From contig OY856413.1 of the NCBI GenBank assembly GCA_963693085.1, positions 746,391,056-746,455,055 on the forward strand: DNA of 64,000 nucleotides, given 5' to 3'. Under the pieces are notes generated by a model, which was given only the letters and a program-made list of their open reading frames with translations, was not told where the DNA came from and did no database searches. A program made the translations under genes and the position numbers. The stretch comes from Alisma plantago-aquatica. Taxonomy: Eukaryota; Streptophyta; Magnoliopsida; Alismatales; Alismataceae. Of the stretch, positions 13,081 through 23,935 are shown in pieces; within the stretch, counting starts at the first letter, position 1; each line of letters begins with the position of its first letter.

Positions 13081-15693
13081 TGACGTGGCCTAACCCCACT
13101 AACTAGGGTTTAGGTCCGCCAAGGATAGATTAAAATTAACCAACCATTTATCACATTATGTAAACTATCTTAATTTTTGTTTTTCTTAATCATAAAGAAA
13201 CTTATGAAAACATTATACAAACATCAAAGATCATAATAATTCTCGAATTTTATAAGCAACAAGGAGATATTTCATTATTTACATCAAGTGCCACATATGA
13301 CAAACATCTCTCATCTCACTCTCTCTTCTTCCTAGGGTCTAGATGAAGGATAAGATATTGACTAACTATTATAACTATTTCTTCATAAGACCTTTGTTTG
13401 TATTCTTGATAAAAGTTGGTTTCTACCTTTTCTAGAAGAGCTAATCTATTACCTAAAAAATGTTTCAATAAGTTGATGAGCTATTGGCCCAGTGCATAGC
13501 AAATCAATAGACAACTATGATAGAATAGTCAAGAGATTATTAGGATGTAGGATACAAAAATTTATACAAGTTAATTAGAAATTATCAAATTATTCAGACA
13601 TGTCATGAGTAAGATACAATGGATCAGAGTAATTCACTAAACATTCTATTGTTCATTTGTTAAGTACTTCGAACCCGCATGAGGTGTACCACAACAAGTG
13701 AAAGCATCACAACATGATACAATCTCATTGTATAAGACTTAGAAGCATGTTCAAATTTCTAAGCCTATAATCTCAACATCTAATTTGTAGTAGGCATCGC
13801 CACTCTTGGTCTTGGAAGATAATGGGAGCAGTTGGATAGCTAGACTCCTCATATAAATCTTGGTACTCAAATGGAGAGTCAAAGCACTCTAATTTATCCT
13901 CCAGCAGTGGTCCTACCTAAGATGACATCTGACCAGATTATGCATAAGTGATCCTACCAAAGATTACCAATAACCAACAACACAGATACCACTGGCATCC
14001 CTTGATGGTTTTAGATATCATAGTATATTCATAAATCTTCCCTCACGAGCCTAGACCCCCACACCCTAATCCAGTATGCTCTGTGCTAACTTGATGTGGC
14101 CTAATCCTCCGGTCGGCAACACATTTCCTCCTTACAGCACAAGCAACATGTGAAGGATTCTATAGTGTCTACAATATCTAATGTCTAATGATTATTTAAT
14201 TTGTTCTGATAAAATCATCATCCTTAATCATTATCCTACTTTCAAAAACTAAGAATTTAGCATTAAACGCAAAAATTATTTGACTAAATAGTATCTTTCA
14301 TAATTCTCATAAACAATAAGTCGATTCTTTAGATCAAGAATAGGGCAAATTGGCTTATCAAGTGCCTCTATATCCACCATTTTATCACATGTCATGCATA
14401 GCAACTTGCATAACAAACTTGTCATATGACATAAAATCACTAGATATAATTAATAAAGCTTTTCTACTACTAGAAATCATTGCACAAACTTATTAAATTT
14501 GCCACAACTGTCATAGAGTAAGATTCAATAATATAAAAACATTTGTGTGAATTTATATAATGTAAATTAGGGTTAGAAGGAGATTTTCCCTCTCATAGAT
14601 CACATCCAAGTTTGCTAATATCAGTATTTACACCAACTAATTTTAGATTCTAGCTCTCACAAGTATGATTCAAGTTTCAATCCTCAAAATATCATCCATT
14701 CTCACCAAGAAGAAAATAGACTTTAAGAAGTCGATTGGATGTAGAAAATTATGGGGAAGGAGAAAAAGGACCTCCGAAGAGTTAAATAGAAGATCATGAC
14801 CAAGAACGGGAGCAATTGAAAATAGATATATTGTCAAAAACTATTTACTATGATAGATTTACAGTTAGATCATCAGTCTCCCACTGTTCTACATGTTCCT
14901 TCTAAACATTGCATTAAAAATCATCTCTTCATCAATGTCTTGATCAGTTTAGGGCTCTAGTTGTGTGGACAATTAAAATATAAATCCAAAAAGACAACTC
15001 ATTGAATTTGAATATGTATGGAAAAAGTTATGGTCATTTTACCGCAGTTGTGCAACTCATTCTTTTTTCTCTGTATGGCCATCTTCTCTCGTGTGGCCAT
15101 CAGGATCCAACTATTAGTATGCATGGTGTTAGCCCCTCATGTCAACCCATGTGGCCATTGGACTCTACCCATCGATCGGTGTGTCCTTTGGGCCCCATCC
15201 CTTGGTCCATGTTTCCATTGGGTCATGCCCATCAATCCACGAGATCATCGGTCTACGCGGTCATCGGGCCCACTTCATCGAGCTGACTGAAAAGCTGACT
15301 AGATCCAACTCTGCACATGCTTCCTAAAAGAGCCATAACTCTCTCATTTAAATTTTGATTTAGTTCATTCTTTTGAATTGGATTATTAATTGAATTATTT
15401 ACAATCTTATAGTATTTATTTGTTAAATTCTATAATGAAAATTTCTATATAAATTATTTCTTCAAGTGTCATTAAGTCTCATTCCCGCATACATGTGTGG
15501 TCTATCTCTATAATAATAAAGCTCGGATCTCATGGTATGCTCATGTCATGATTTTGACTTATCCAAACTAAGGCTTAGTGTAACTAAGGCTAAGATAAAG
15601 CACAAGGAAATTATATGACTGAAAACAACATAATTAACATCAAGGTTATCTTTATCCTAGATTTACTAGTAAAGCAAGAAGTGAAGTGTAACA
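13081..15693 (-). repeat. 5' LTR of gypsy element A
   Basis: Direct repeat of 5353-7968. It ends GTAACA at 15693 on the plus strand, immediately followed by the target duplication TTAAG. The internal edge at 13081 (TGACGTGG) abuts the primer-binding site. Confidence 0.92.
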
Positions 15694-15941
15694 TTAAGGC
15701 GCAATTTTTATTTTCTAAACAATGAAACTTAATCTGGATCATTATCATCAAGAAATTGAAATAGTTGAACTGATAAACTGAGCATATTAAATAATATTAG
15801 AATGAACTATTGTGATACGCGGGCCCACTATCTAAGGCTCTAGTAGGGTTTCAAGAATGACGACTATCCCCAAAGACCACCACTAGCCTTAATTGTGCGC
15901 TTTGTCCTCACTCACACGCAAGTCGGGGTAAACTTCCTAAT

Positions 15942-16012
15942 TGGTCAACCATCTTAGTTTACTCTCGATTGAGAACGCTTAACCAAAGAGTTCTTTAGCA
16001 ATGGGATCTCAG
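15942..16012 (-). other. 5S rRNA-derived segment, Cassandra 3' LTR
   Basis: Minus strand matches plant 5S rRNA from about the CCCATCAGAACTC region through the internal promoter. The box C portion is degraded: GAGAGTAAACTAAGATGG instead of GAGAGTAGTACTAGGATGG. Confidence 0.8.
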
Positions 16013-16330
16013 AAAAATAGATGCACCTTGGGAATATGGGTAGTCTGATCATTTCTTACAAGATCATTTTATTTGAGGCCTCAAATCCTCAGACGTTACA
16101 ATCTCCCTCACTTAGACTCTTGATATCCTCATCAAAACTCAACTATAAGGCCTCACCTAATGGAGGGGTTATGACTCTAACTCTGACTCAGATACTATTT
16201 GTTAAGCCTGAGCCCACTACCCAAAGCTCTAGTAGAGTTTGAGAATGATGATTGGCCCCACAGACCACCACTAGTCTTAACTATTTGCCTTGTCCTCACT
16301 CACACGTAAGCTAGGGTAAACTTCCTGACT

Positions 16331-16401
16331 GGTCACCCATCCTAGTACTACTCTAGGTTGAGCATGCTTAACCATAGAGTTCTTTAGTAATGGCTCCCAG
16401 A
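16331..16401 (-). other. 5S rRNA-derived segment, Cassandra 5' LTR
   Basis: Minus strand contains GGTTAAGCATGCT (5S box A-like) followed by AGAGTAGTACTAGGATGGG and TGACC (5S box C-like), almost unchanged from the conserved plant 5S internal promoter. It is better conserved than its partner in the other LTR. It is not a full 5S gene: the 5' and 3' ends of 5S are absent. Confidence 0.85.
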
Positions 16402-16493
16402 AATAGAGATGCACCTTGGTGATATGGGTAGTTTGATCATTCCTTATAAGATTATTTTATCTGAGGCCTCAAATACTGGCACATTACAACTAC

Positions 16494-17139
16494 TCTTTGG
16501 ACTTTATAAGTATCTGACTAGAAACGACCATTAATTGAATTAAATATTCATCAAATGATTCATTATTGTAGAAATTGGGGAAGAACATGGGGATGTAGTG
16601 CCTCACATTTACCAATAATGTTTACCAACATTTCATGGATAATTTCTTCTAAAAATAAAAAAATATGTACGACGTCACAAATATACTAAATAATCAAGAA
16701 CTGAAATCTCATGTTTTAGTTCAATATATCAAAATAAATCATCAATATATAACACAGTAACGCTCGTTGCATTTTTGGGCTTAAATTTTGTAAAACCAGG
16801 GCTAAAGGATGATTATACACTCATCTAGATATGATTCAAACTATTGATCTTGGATTTAGACTTGCACTAGCCTAATCGTACTCAACCAAGCCTCAATCAA
16901 GGTTGCATACACAAAGATCCACCTCATGTATGTTTTTTCTTTCTCAAAAAACTCATGGGATCTCAATGGAGGAAGAAGAAAAAGAAGAAGAATAAGAAGA
17001 ACAAAACTTCCATTTATCTTCACATATGTCTCAAACAAGGAAAATACCAAGAGAGAAGATGAAATGTATTTAACTTACCACGATTGGTCTATAGTGAGGT
17101 CTTCTCTACTCTGACCCTATTCTTCAAGTAAGTCAAGAG
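16494..17139. other. No gene seen
   Basis: AT-rich DNA. A purine-rich GAAGAAGAAAAAGAAG stretch near 16970 gives low-complexity ORFs on both strands without domain similarity. It may be a diverged upstream part of the LTR fragment that follows. Confidence 0.45.
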
Positions 17140-17640
17140 ATCACCTCAAAATAGCTTTCTGGTTCGTATTTACTATTATTTAGGACTAGCTGTGTGGCAA
17201 ATTGAAGTACAAATCCAAAAAAAGCTTGTCAAAATCTGATATGTATCAAAGGTTATGATGTTTTTAATGATTTGTTGTACATGGTGGCAAGGCTACTCAT
17301 TTTCATCCTTCGATGTACCACTAGTTTACATATCGGTCTGGGTGGCCATCGATCTAGTCATTGGTCTATGTGGCTATCAGTCTATGTGGTCCGATAAAAG
17401 TGCAAATCCATGACAATTCTACACATGTTCTCGTTTTAACTCTAATTTCATTGATTATTTTTGTGTTGAATTCATAATTGAATACTCTACATGTCTAAAG
17501 TAAAATCTTGATTAAACTCTCAAATTATAATTTTTTATTAATAATGTTTTCAAAAATCTATAATGTTCTTCCCATATACATGTGTGAGTTATATTATGTA
17601 ATAACTAACAAATCTCAAGCTATAAACAATACATACTTTC
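17140..17640 (-). repeat. Diverged LTR fragment related to gypsy element A
   Basis: Blocks such as the GTGTGG/TCTATGTGG run near 17340-17395, TTATTTTTGTGTTGAATTC and the ACATACATGTGTGAGTTA block align in order with about 7250-7790 of the element A 3' LTR. No internal region is attached, so it is a solo LTR scrap or a truncated relative. Confidence 0.6.
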
Positions 17641-17993
17641 TACTTGGAAAAGAACAAATTGAAGCTAAAATAAAACATAAATATCAAAAGTATTACTACA
17701 TTGATTGATCCAATCGATCGATGAGACATAAAATAGTCTAAATCTTCCAAAATTTAATAAAACTAGATTATAACCATAGCTTCTTCACATCAATTAATAT
17801 AATATAATATATATATAAATATTAAGATATACATGATACATATTTTTGACTTAGGAAAGAACAAATTTAAGTTAAAATGAAAAATAAATATCAAAAGGAT
17901 TACCACATTGATTGATCTAATCGATCGATAAGACATAGTCTAAAACTTCTAAAATTTCATAAAATTGGATTATAACCACACCTTCTTCACATG

Positions 17994-17995
<2 letters not shown>
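17638..17995. repeat. Tandem duplication of about 140 bp
   Basis: About 17645-17795 and about 17860-17995 share, in order, GAACAAATT, CATTGATTGAT, AATCGATCGAT, AAATTTCATAAAA-like and CTTCTTCACAT blocks. Short AT-rich sequence separates them. Confidence 0.75.

Positions 17996-17999
<4 letters not shown>

Positions 18000-18060
<61 letters not shown>
18000..18060. repeat. (TA)n microsatellite
   Basis: Near-perfect TA dinucleotide run of about 60 bases directly in front of the first copy of the 253-bp duplicated segment. Confidence 0.97.
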
Positions 18061-18063
<3 letters not shown>

Positions 18064-18311
18064 GAAATCCTTGGTAAATATATTCCCGACCCTCAAAGAG
18101 GGACAAAATTACACACTACACCCATTTGTACTTGTAGTGACATAAGGGTGTGACCTAGGCATGTAGCCTTACATGTAACATCCAACTAGTACTAGGGATT
18201 AGTACTTGCATAGAGACCAATTTCTAATGATTACATCAGATACATCATTAAGTATATTACAATATGTTCGATAATGCATCTGGATCTCCTTCTCCATTCT
18301 ACTGAATACCA

Positions 18312-18404
<93 letters not shown>

Positions 18405-18418
18405 TATATGTATGTATG

Positions 18419-18450
<32 letters not shown>

Positions 18451-18451
18451 A

Positions 18452-18549
<98 letters not shown>

Positions 18550-18841
18550 GTGTGTATATATATATATATATGTATGTATATATATATATCGGAAATCCTT
18601 GGTAAATATATTCCCGACCCTCAAAGAGGGACAAAATTACACACTACACCCATTTGTACGTGTAGTGACATAAGGGTGTGACCTAGGCATGTAGCCTTAC
18701 ATGTAACATCCAACTAGTACTAGGGATTAGTACTTACATAGAGACCAATTTCTAATGATTACATCATATACATCATTAAGTATATTACAATATGTTCGAT
18801 AATGCATCTGGATCTCCTTCTCCATTCTACTAAATACCACC
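18061..18841. repeat. 253-bp direct duplication flanking a microsatellite
   Basis: 18061-18313 is repeated almost perfectly at 18589-18841; the differences I see are a handful of single bases near the ends and middle. Each copy is preceded by a TA-type microsatellite, so the duplicated unit is probably microsatellite plus 253 bp. No ORF or terminal motif is recognised within it. Confidence 0.93.
18314..18588. repeat. Compound microsatellite (TA)n (TG)n (TATG)n
   Basis: About 275 bases of TA runs interrupted by GTATGTATG steps and a (TG) run at about 18467-18490. The long Tyr/Ile repeat ORFs on both strands here are artefacts of this composition. Confidence 0.97.
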
Positions 18842-18981
18842 AGTTCATCACTCCATCTTCCTCCATTCTTCCTGACATTATATATATGTATATATGGGAT
18901 TAAGAGAGAAAGATTTCTCCCCCCTCTCCCATGCCCGTCCTTGTCGGTATGTATGTATGTATGTATGTATGTATGTATGTA

Positions 18982-19144
18982 TGGGATTAAGAGAAAGATT
19001 TCTCCCCCACCCCCTCTCTTACGCCCGTGGCGGAGGTCGAACGCCCAGGAGGGTGGTAAATCAAGGCGGCAACTGGGATTCGAACTTGGATCTCTTTCTT
19101 AGGGGACATCGTGCTTGACCACTTGAGTCACTCCTTTGTCGGTT
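18982..19144 (-). mobile_element. tRNA-derived SINE, copy with A and B boxes
   Basis: Minus strand starts CAACCGACAAAGGAGTGACT and carries TGACTCAAGTGGT (pol III A box) and AGTTCGAATCC (B box) about 40 bases later. It continues through a body ending CTTTCTCTTAATCCC and finishes in a CATA-repeat tail. This is the tRNA-related head plus unrelated body structure of a SINE. It is not a tRNA gene: there is no cloverleaf 3' half. Confidence 0.75.
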
Positions 19145-19228
19145 GTATGTATGTATGTATGTATGTATGTATGGGATTGCTTGACCACTTGAGCCACTCC
19201 TTGTTGGTTGTATCTATGTATGTATGTA

Positions 19229-19371
19229 TGGGATTAAGAGAGGAAGATCCCCCCCCCTCTTCCATAACCCGTGGCGGGTGATAAATCAAGAGACCCTTTT
19301 CCGTGTAGTTTCGAACACGGGTCCCTTCATTGGGGACCAGCGGAATTCGTCAACTGAGTTATTCCTTTGCC
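19229..19371 (-). mobile_element. tRNA-derived SINE, second copy
   Basis: Minus strand has TAACTCAGTTGACGAATTCC as A box region and GTGTTCGAAAC as B box, then the same CACCCGCCACGGG and CTCTTAATCCC body blocks as the copy at 18982-19144. More diverged, so of different age or subfamily. Confidence 0.7.
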
Positions 19372-19374
19372 GGC

Positions 19375-19407
<33 letters not shown>

Positions 19408-19410
19408 TGT

Positions 19411-21335
19411 AGAGAGAGAGATATATACTTGAAGTATCACACCGTGTTTTACAACAATTCTAAAATAAATCACATGAATCCCAAGGTAGAATAATGGGCA
19501 CTACATTGACACGCTAGACGAAGGTGAGCAAAATGGGATTTTGACCGCCAAAGAAGGGCAAAGGAATCGTCGTCATTGTTAGGAGACGGAGGCATGGATG
19601 AGAGGAGAGAATAGATTTTCCTTACTATCAAGGGAATTGGGCATGCTATCCTGAGAAAATTATACATGCTATCCTGAGAAAATTATCATGTATTACCAGT
19701 TGGATTGGTTTTACATTGGACTCAACCTAAAATACCAATAGAACTAGGACCAAGTTAGTCCAAAACCATGGTTCTGTTGGGACTAACATAAAGGGGTAAT
19801 AGCAAATCAATCTGATATTACCAAATAGAATTAGACTGAACTTGGAATGAATCTATCGTGGTTGACACAAAATATTATGGCTCAAAGTAGGTTTAATCGC
19901 GTGACCAATAGTGGCGTAGAGCCTCATGACATGGTGTGAGTGTCATGGTGGAGGAGAGAGCTAAGGCCGATGAATATTTTGGTCTATCATGATGATGGTC
20001 ATGGCCATGACTACAATGGACCCAGATGGGAGCTTGAAGGGCGCGATGGCGCAATGGTCAGGTTGAAGCTCTTTAAAAATAACTTGACCGTTCACCCTCC
20101 CTTAGTGGTCATAATAATAACGCCACCCTGAATTACTCCTATACAAGAAAATGGTGAGATACCATAAGCCCTATCAGATGGCTTTGCCTTTAGTTCCTTT
20201 TTGTATGCAGTTGTTGGATAAATATATATAGTTGAGCATCGCGTCTGTCCATCTCGAATGACAAGCAACCCGTACCATCAATTCATGATTTGACGATTAC
20301 AGCAGTTGGGAGGTCTTTCACCGGTGACATTGCCGCATTTCCCTTTCCTTATTACTTTGGAAGGCATAATCGCTCTCACGCATACTCCATTACATTCCCG
20401 AACAAGGCAGCGATTACAGCCACTACCAATGACAATTCCGTATTATTCCCCTTTTAATAAATCTTCGAATTAGGTAAAGAAAAACACGATCATCACACGC
20501 ACACGGCTGTTCCTCTCATACATATTCTGATGCATGACGCGCAGTATATTCGTGAAGAACGTGGCTATAGCAAAGACGGGTCATCGTAGAAAGACAGTTG
20601 CATGTTTCCTCCTTCCTTCCTTGAATTCTTAACTAAATCAAGGAACGATTAGATTGGATTCCTCTATGACGTCTGTATGATGAAGCGAATATTTTCTGTT
20701 GAAAAGTACAGTGAGATCTCGACATATTGTATTTTTCAGATTCACTGGTACTGTTTTCTGTATAATATTACAGGGAGTTATTTGACTATGCTTATTTTCT
20801 GGTGGGAACATCTGGAAGCAGCTAGTGGTGTCTGTTCACCGGTTGGCCGTCAAGTCTGATTTGCCGAAATCAGATCGAACTGAACCGGTCGAGGTGGAGT
20901 TGAGGAATAGTGGGGAAAGCGCCAAGTTTAGTGATAACGAGCATTTACTCTTACTTGTTATTATAATATAATAACTCATTCCGGTTAGAATTTGGATGTC
21001 CTGTTTGACCCAAATGCACAAAATCAAAATTGGAGTCAACCCCAATTTTTGGCAACATACCAATTTTAAAGAAGTGAATGTTAATGAGCAGCGTTTAGGG
21101 GTTTCAAACCCGGGGCGTCTGCCCCCCCCCCCCCCGCCGCCGCCGCCACAGAAGCGTCAACATCTAAATATTGGATCTCCTCCGTCATCTCGCTAAGAGG
21201 TTCACTGACAATGTGGTACCTTGTTGAAACAAGGAACCCCGTCTTTCTAAGACGCCGACAATGGATGTGTCTCTTTTCCGAGCACTTTGAGGCGATTTTG
21301 AAGAAGGCCAAACAGAGAGGGTCCATAACCTAAGA
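19411..21335. other. No gene recognised
   Basis: Mixed composition with several short ORFs and no recognisable domain. 20200-20640 looks less repetitive than the surroundings. A run of C and CCG at 21121-21146 is low complexity. A cluster of CAG-ending pyrimidine tracts near 20740-20790 could be splice-like, but no open exons join them. Confidence 0.4.
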
Positions 21336-21752
21336 GTGAGAAGAGTGGTCATGGAGAGAAGAATCCAACATCTAATCACTAGCTCTGAAGAAGAAGTTGA
21401 AGATAATATGGCTCTTTGGAATGATCAAACTCTGACTGAACATATGGGTGTATTGACAAGTCCACCTGCAATCAGTGTGCGATCCTCCCTGTCACTGGAA
21501 AAACTACAAGGCTTGAAGAACATGCATGTGTCGTCGTCTACATCCATGCATCCTATGAACCCTCCTTTTGAAGGTGGCAACTCGGCACACATGTCCTGTG
21601 CAGGCAATGGTGATAGAAACCAAGAAAAGAGTGCTAATGAAGCGCAACACCATCCTGCCTATCGAAGCAATGCGGTGAGTTTTATATACCCAAGGACATC
21701 TGCTTTTCATGCCTTGGGAAAGAGCAATTGGAAATTCAATGCAACAGATTGA
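21336..21752 (+). pseudogene. Unrecognised ORF, possibly retroelement-derived
   Basis: A 138-residue frame, Ser-rich with an acidic SSEEEVEDN stretch near residue 16. No domain recognised. It lies upstream of a DUF4283-like frame and of a polypurine tract plus LTR on the same strand, so it may belong to a broken retroelement. There is no support for a functional product. Confidence 0.3.
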
Positions 21753-22047
21753 AAGTATGTTACAAATGCCAGTGAAGTGGCCATACTACCATTTGTTGAC
21801 GTCCCCCCCCCAATCAACCTCCCAACACCAGATCGCTTGCATCCTTTCCACCCTTGGAGCCAAGGAGTCTGGGATTGCCAGCCAGAGGAGCCCCACAACA
21901 CATTCCTAAAAGTTATTTGTGGTCCTTATCCCAAACATTGAGAAACATAGAAAGGCAAAGTCCCTTGAGTATATTGTGAAGATATCATGGAGACTAAATC
22001 TAGCTCGGAGTAACATTGCCTCCTTCCTATGAGAGAGATGACCTACA

Positions 22048-22299
22048 ATGGTGGACTGGTACCACTTTGTGCAGCAAAAAGCGGTCATGTTCTTCCCCTC
22101 AATCGAAGATGTTCATCATATACTTGATGAAAATTCAATGAGCTATAAGAATGACCTTCTCTTGTTGAAACCTAGGGATGTGATGGACAGGGGAGAAACA
22201 AAGGAATCATCCAGGTTTTGGGTCATGGATATTTCCATTCTTTGCAAAGATGATGAGCCTGTTAATGAGATCCCCAAATTATGCAGGATGGCCAAATGA
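22048..22299 (+). pseudogene. DUF4283-like fragment
   Basis: The frame reads FVQQKAVMFFPSIEDVHHIL near the start, then LLLLKPRDVMDRGE and SSRFWVMDISIL. This resembles the layout of plant DUF4283 domains (a strand, helix, then LLL(K/R)PW..., then FW(V)xIxxLP), common in LINE-associated and zinc-knuckle proteins. The conserved Trp after LLLK.. and the LP of the last strand are missing. Similarity was judged by eye only. Confidence 0.35.
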
Positions 22300-22668
22300 A
22301 TATCCAAATTGTGTAGAAGCAATTATGATAAATATGGCGTATTAGTGATGTTGGAAGTTTTCAACAAAGATATCCCTCATTTTATCTCGGTGTCCCTCTT
22401 CAACAAGAGTTTCCCAATAAAGCTAATTAAGGTTGCAACCACCCACGTCATATAAGAAGGAATACAGATGCCCCAACTAAACCAGGAAGAGAACGAAGAA
22501 TCCCCATAGTGGTGTTTCATATCAACCTTACAGTTAGGAGAGGTCGTAGTCACTTCCATCGTAGCTCTTGATTGTCTTCAATCCTGAGGCTCCTACGGCG
22601 AGTTTGGCCCTTATAGGGGGATTGTGGTTGAGAATGTCAATAGACCAAGATCATGACATGTGCGCAAT

Positions 22669-22680
22669 GAGGAAAGGAAT
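22669..22680 (+). other. Candidate polypurine tract before family A LTR copy 2
   Basis: AATGAGGAAAGGAAT lies two bases before TGTTGGTAAG. This suggests that copy 2 was a 3' LTR in the plus orientation and that decayed internal sequence lies to its left. Confidence 0.5.
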
Positions 22681-22682
22681 AT

Positions 22683-23935
22683 TGTTGGTAAGTATGCCCA
22701 GAGACCTAGTCATATGATGATTGTAATGTGGCATCATGTACTTGATTTTGTTAATAATAAAGGTTCTTTTTGTCTATATGTTTGTTCAATTATGAGATGA
22801 TGGTATAACAAGATAGATGCATAAATAATGATGTTACTTGATGACATATGTCTTTAGGTTGAGGACTTGAACAATGAGATCATATATATGATAAGTGTGT
22901 ATACATTCTTGTTATGTCCCTAGCTGGATATTATTGTGAAGAAATAAATAGATATCAATAATACATAAGACTAGAATGTGTGTTGATTGATGACAGAAGT
23001 TCTTAGTCATGATATATGATATCAAGTCAAACTATAGGTACTTATTAGAGAACAATAGTGTATGGACATACCCACTTTGAGATTGATACATGGATAACGG
23101 TGAATGGTAGTCAGAATCAGCTCTCATAGTTCTAGTGGTGATTGTGGTTCTTAAACCTGAAGTCACTATGCTCATCACGTGTTTTTTGATGTACTTTGAC
23201 ACCATTCAATGTGACCTTGAATAAGGGTTACCATAAAGGTGGTGCGTGGATACGTTATGACACATGGGGATTGATTGTGAGTGATGTAGATGGGATTTGT
23301 CCCTCCTATCAGAGTTGATATCATGGCCACTTGATAAGCTACACTGAGAAATGTATGGCCATACTCGTGTGAATCAATATGTGATATGTGAGCTCACATG
23401 CATCTCAGACAATCTTCTCTAGTTCAAGGAACATGTATTGAATGTTAGGAGGATGATGATTCCATGCCTCGTGTTCAATCTGGATATCAATGATAAACGA
23501 ACTATACAATCATGATAATACTAATCACAGATGTAGGTTGAAATTGTTCTCCAACATTCCAATTACTTGAGTAGCAATATTTGTTGCTACATACCGCTCA
23601 TTGCTTGTGATGTCATAATCTAGTTATGGACGTTCACTACCAATGTAATTTGAGACCTATAGGGTCATGCACATAGGATGCACCTGGAATAGGAGTTTAC
23701 TCATGGATAAGGTTTAACTTGGTTACTAAAGTATCTATGTAACCAAGTTAAACAACACTAGTTGTTAGTTGGCTGACTGGAGTGTCCATTTGACTAACTG
23801 AGAATGCTAGTCGACCAAGTGGAGTTTCTAGTTGAACATCTGGAAAGTTCATTCGAATGACTGGACGATCAATAATATCGGATCAAGAAATCAATGTTGA
23901 CGTCATGATGTGCAAAGCTAGTATGTTTGCGAATA
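22683..23935 (+). mobile_element. LTR of family A, copy 2 (3'-truncated)
   Basis: Starts TGTTGGTAAGTATGCCC and matches the reverse complement of 2148-1060 over about 1.1 kb (GGGATTTGTCCCTCC, TATCATGGCCACTTGAT and ACATAGGAT blocks in order). Beyond about 23935 similarity to copies 1 and 3 ends before any TATA box. No ORF of note. Confidence 0.75.
23755..23890. repeat. ~21-bp motif array in family A LTR copy 2
   Basis: About six units with the rhythm (T/C)GACTxxxTGGAGxxTCxAxT, e.g. GGCTGACTGGAGTGTCCATT followed by TGACTAACTGAGAATGCTAG. The position corresponds to the palindromic array of copy 1, but the motif differs. Confidence 0.7.

Larger units (their letters stand above)
5348..15698 (-). 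mobile_element. Tekay/Del-like Ty3/gypsy retrotransposon A, complete but decayed
   Basis: Two direct LTRs (5353-7968 and 13081-15693) are flanked by the 5-bp duplication TTAAG (5348-5352 and 15694-15698). LTRs begin TGTTACA and end CA on the minus strand. A tRNA-iMet primer-binding site follows the 5' LTR, and a polypurine tract precedes the 3' LTR. Domain order on the minus strand is gag, zinc knuckle, RT, RNase H, integrase and a Tekay-type chromodomain tail. This order and the 2.6-kb LTRs point to the Tekay/Del chromovirus lineage. Many stops and frameshifts make it inactive. The LTRs are visibly more diverged from each other than those of the SIRE element. Confidence 0.92.
15806..16493 (-). 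mobile_element. Cassandra TRIM retrotransposon with 5S rRNA-like LTRs
   Basis: Two direct LTRs of about 290 bp (15811-16100, 16200-16488) flank only 99 bp. On the minus strand the LTRs begin TGTAACGTCTGAGG / TGTAATGTGCCAG. A purine tract (GTGAGGGAGAT) precedes the 3' LTR, and a TAGTATCTGAGTCAGAG primer-binding-like site follows the 5' LTR. Flanking ACTAT/ACTAC looks like a target duplication with one change. Each LTR contains a 5S rRNA-derived segment, the hallmark of Cassandra. There is no coding capacity, as expected; mobilisation depends on another element's proteins. Confidence 0.9.
18894..19410 (-). mobile_element. Head-to-tail cluster of four SINE copies joined by ATGT tracts
   Basis: Four minus-strand SINE-like units, each ending in a (CATA)n tail: a shortened unit at about 18894-18948, a full one at 18982-19144, a strongly shortened one at 19171-19209 and a full one at 19229-19371. 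Plus-strand (GTAT)n runs at 18949-18981, 19145-19170, 19210-19228 and 19372-19410 are the tails or junctions. Shortened copies keep both ends but have lost the middle. Confidence 0.75.

Noticed and set aside
16331..16401. Functional 5S rRNA gene
   Set aside because: Only the central part of 5S is present, and it is duplicated in both LTRs of a TRIM, which identifies Cassandra.
18199..18681. Long overlapping Tyr/Ile-rich ORFs on both strands
   Set aside because: They translate TA/TG/GTAT microsatellite, are open in several frames at once and have no domain.
18982..19144. tRNA gene on the minus strand
   Set aside because: A and B boxes are present but there is no acceptor stem pairing or anticodon arm, and a SINE body and tail follow.
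20640..20860. Possible host exon with splice-like CAG tracts
   Set aside because: No open frame joins the putative sites and no recognisable protein is encoded.
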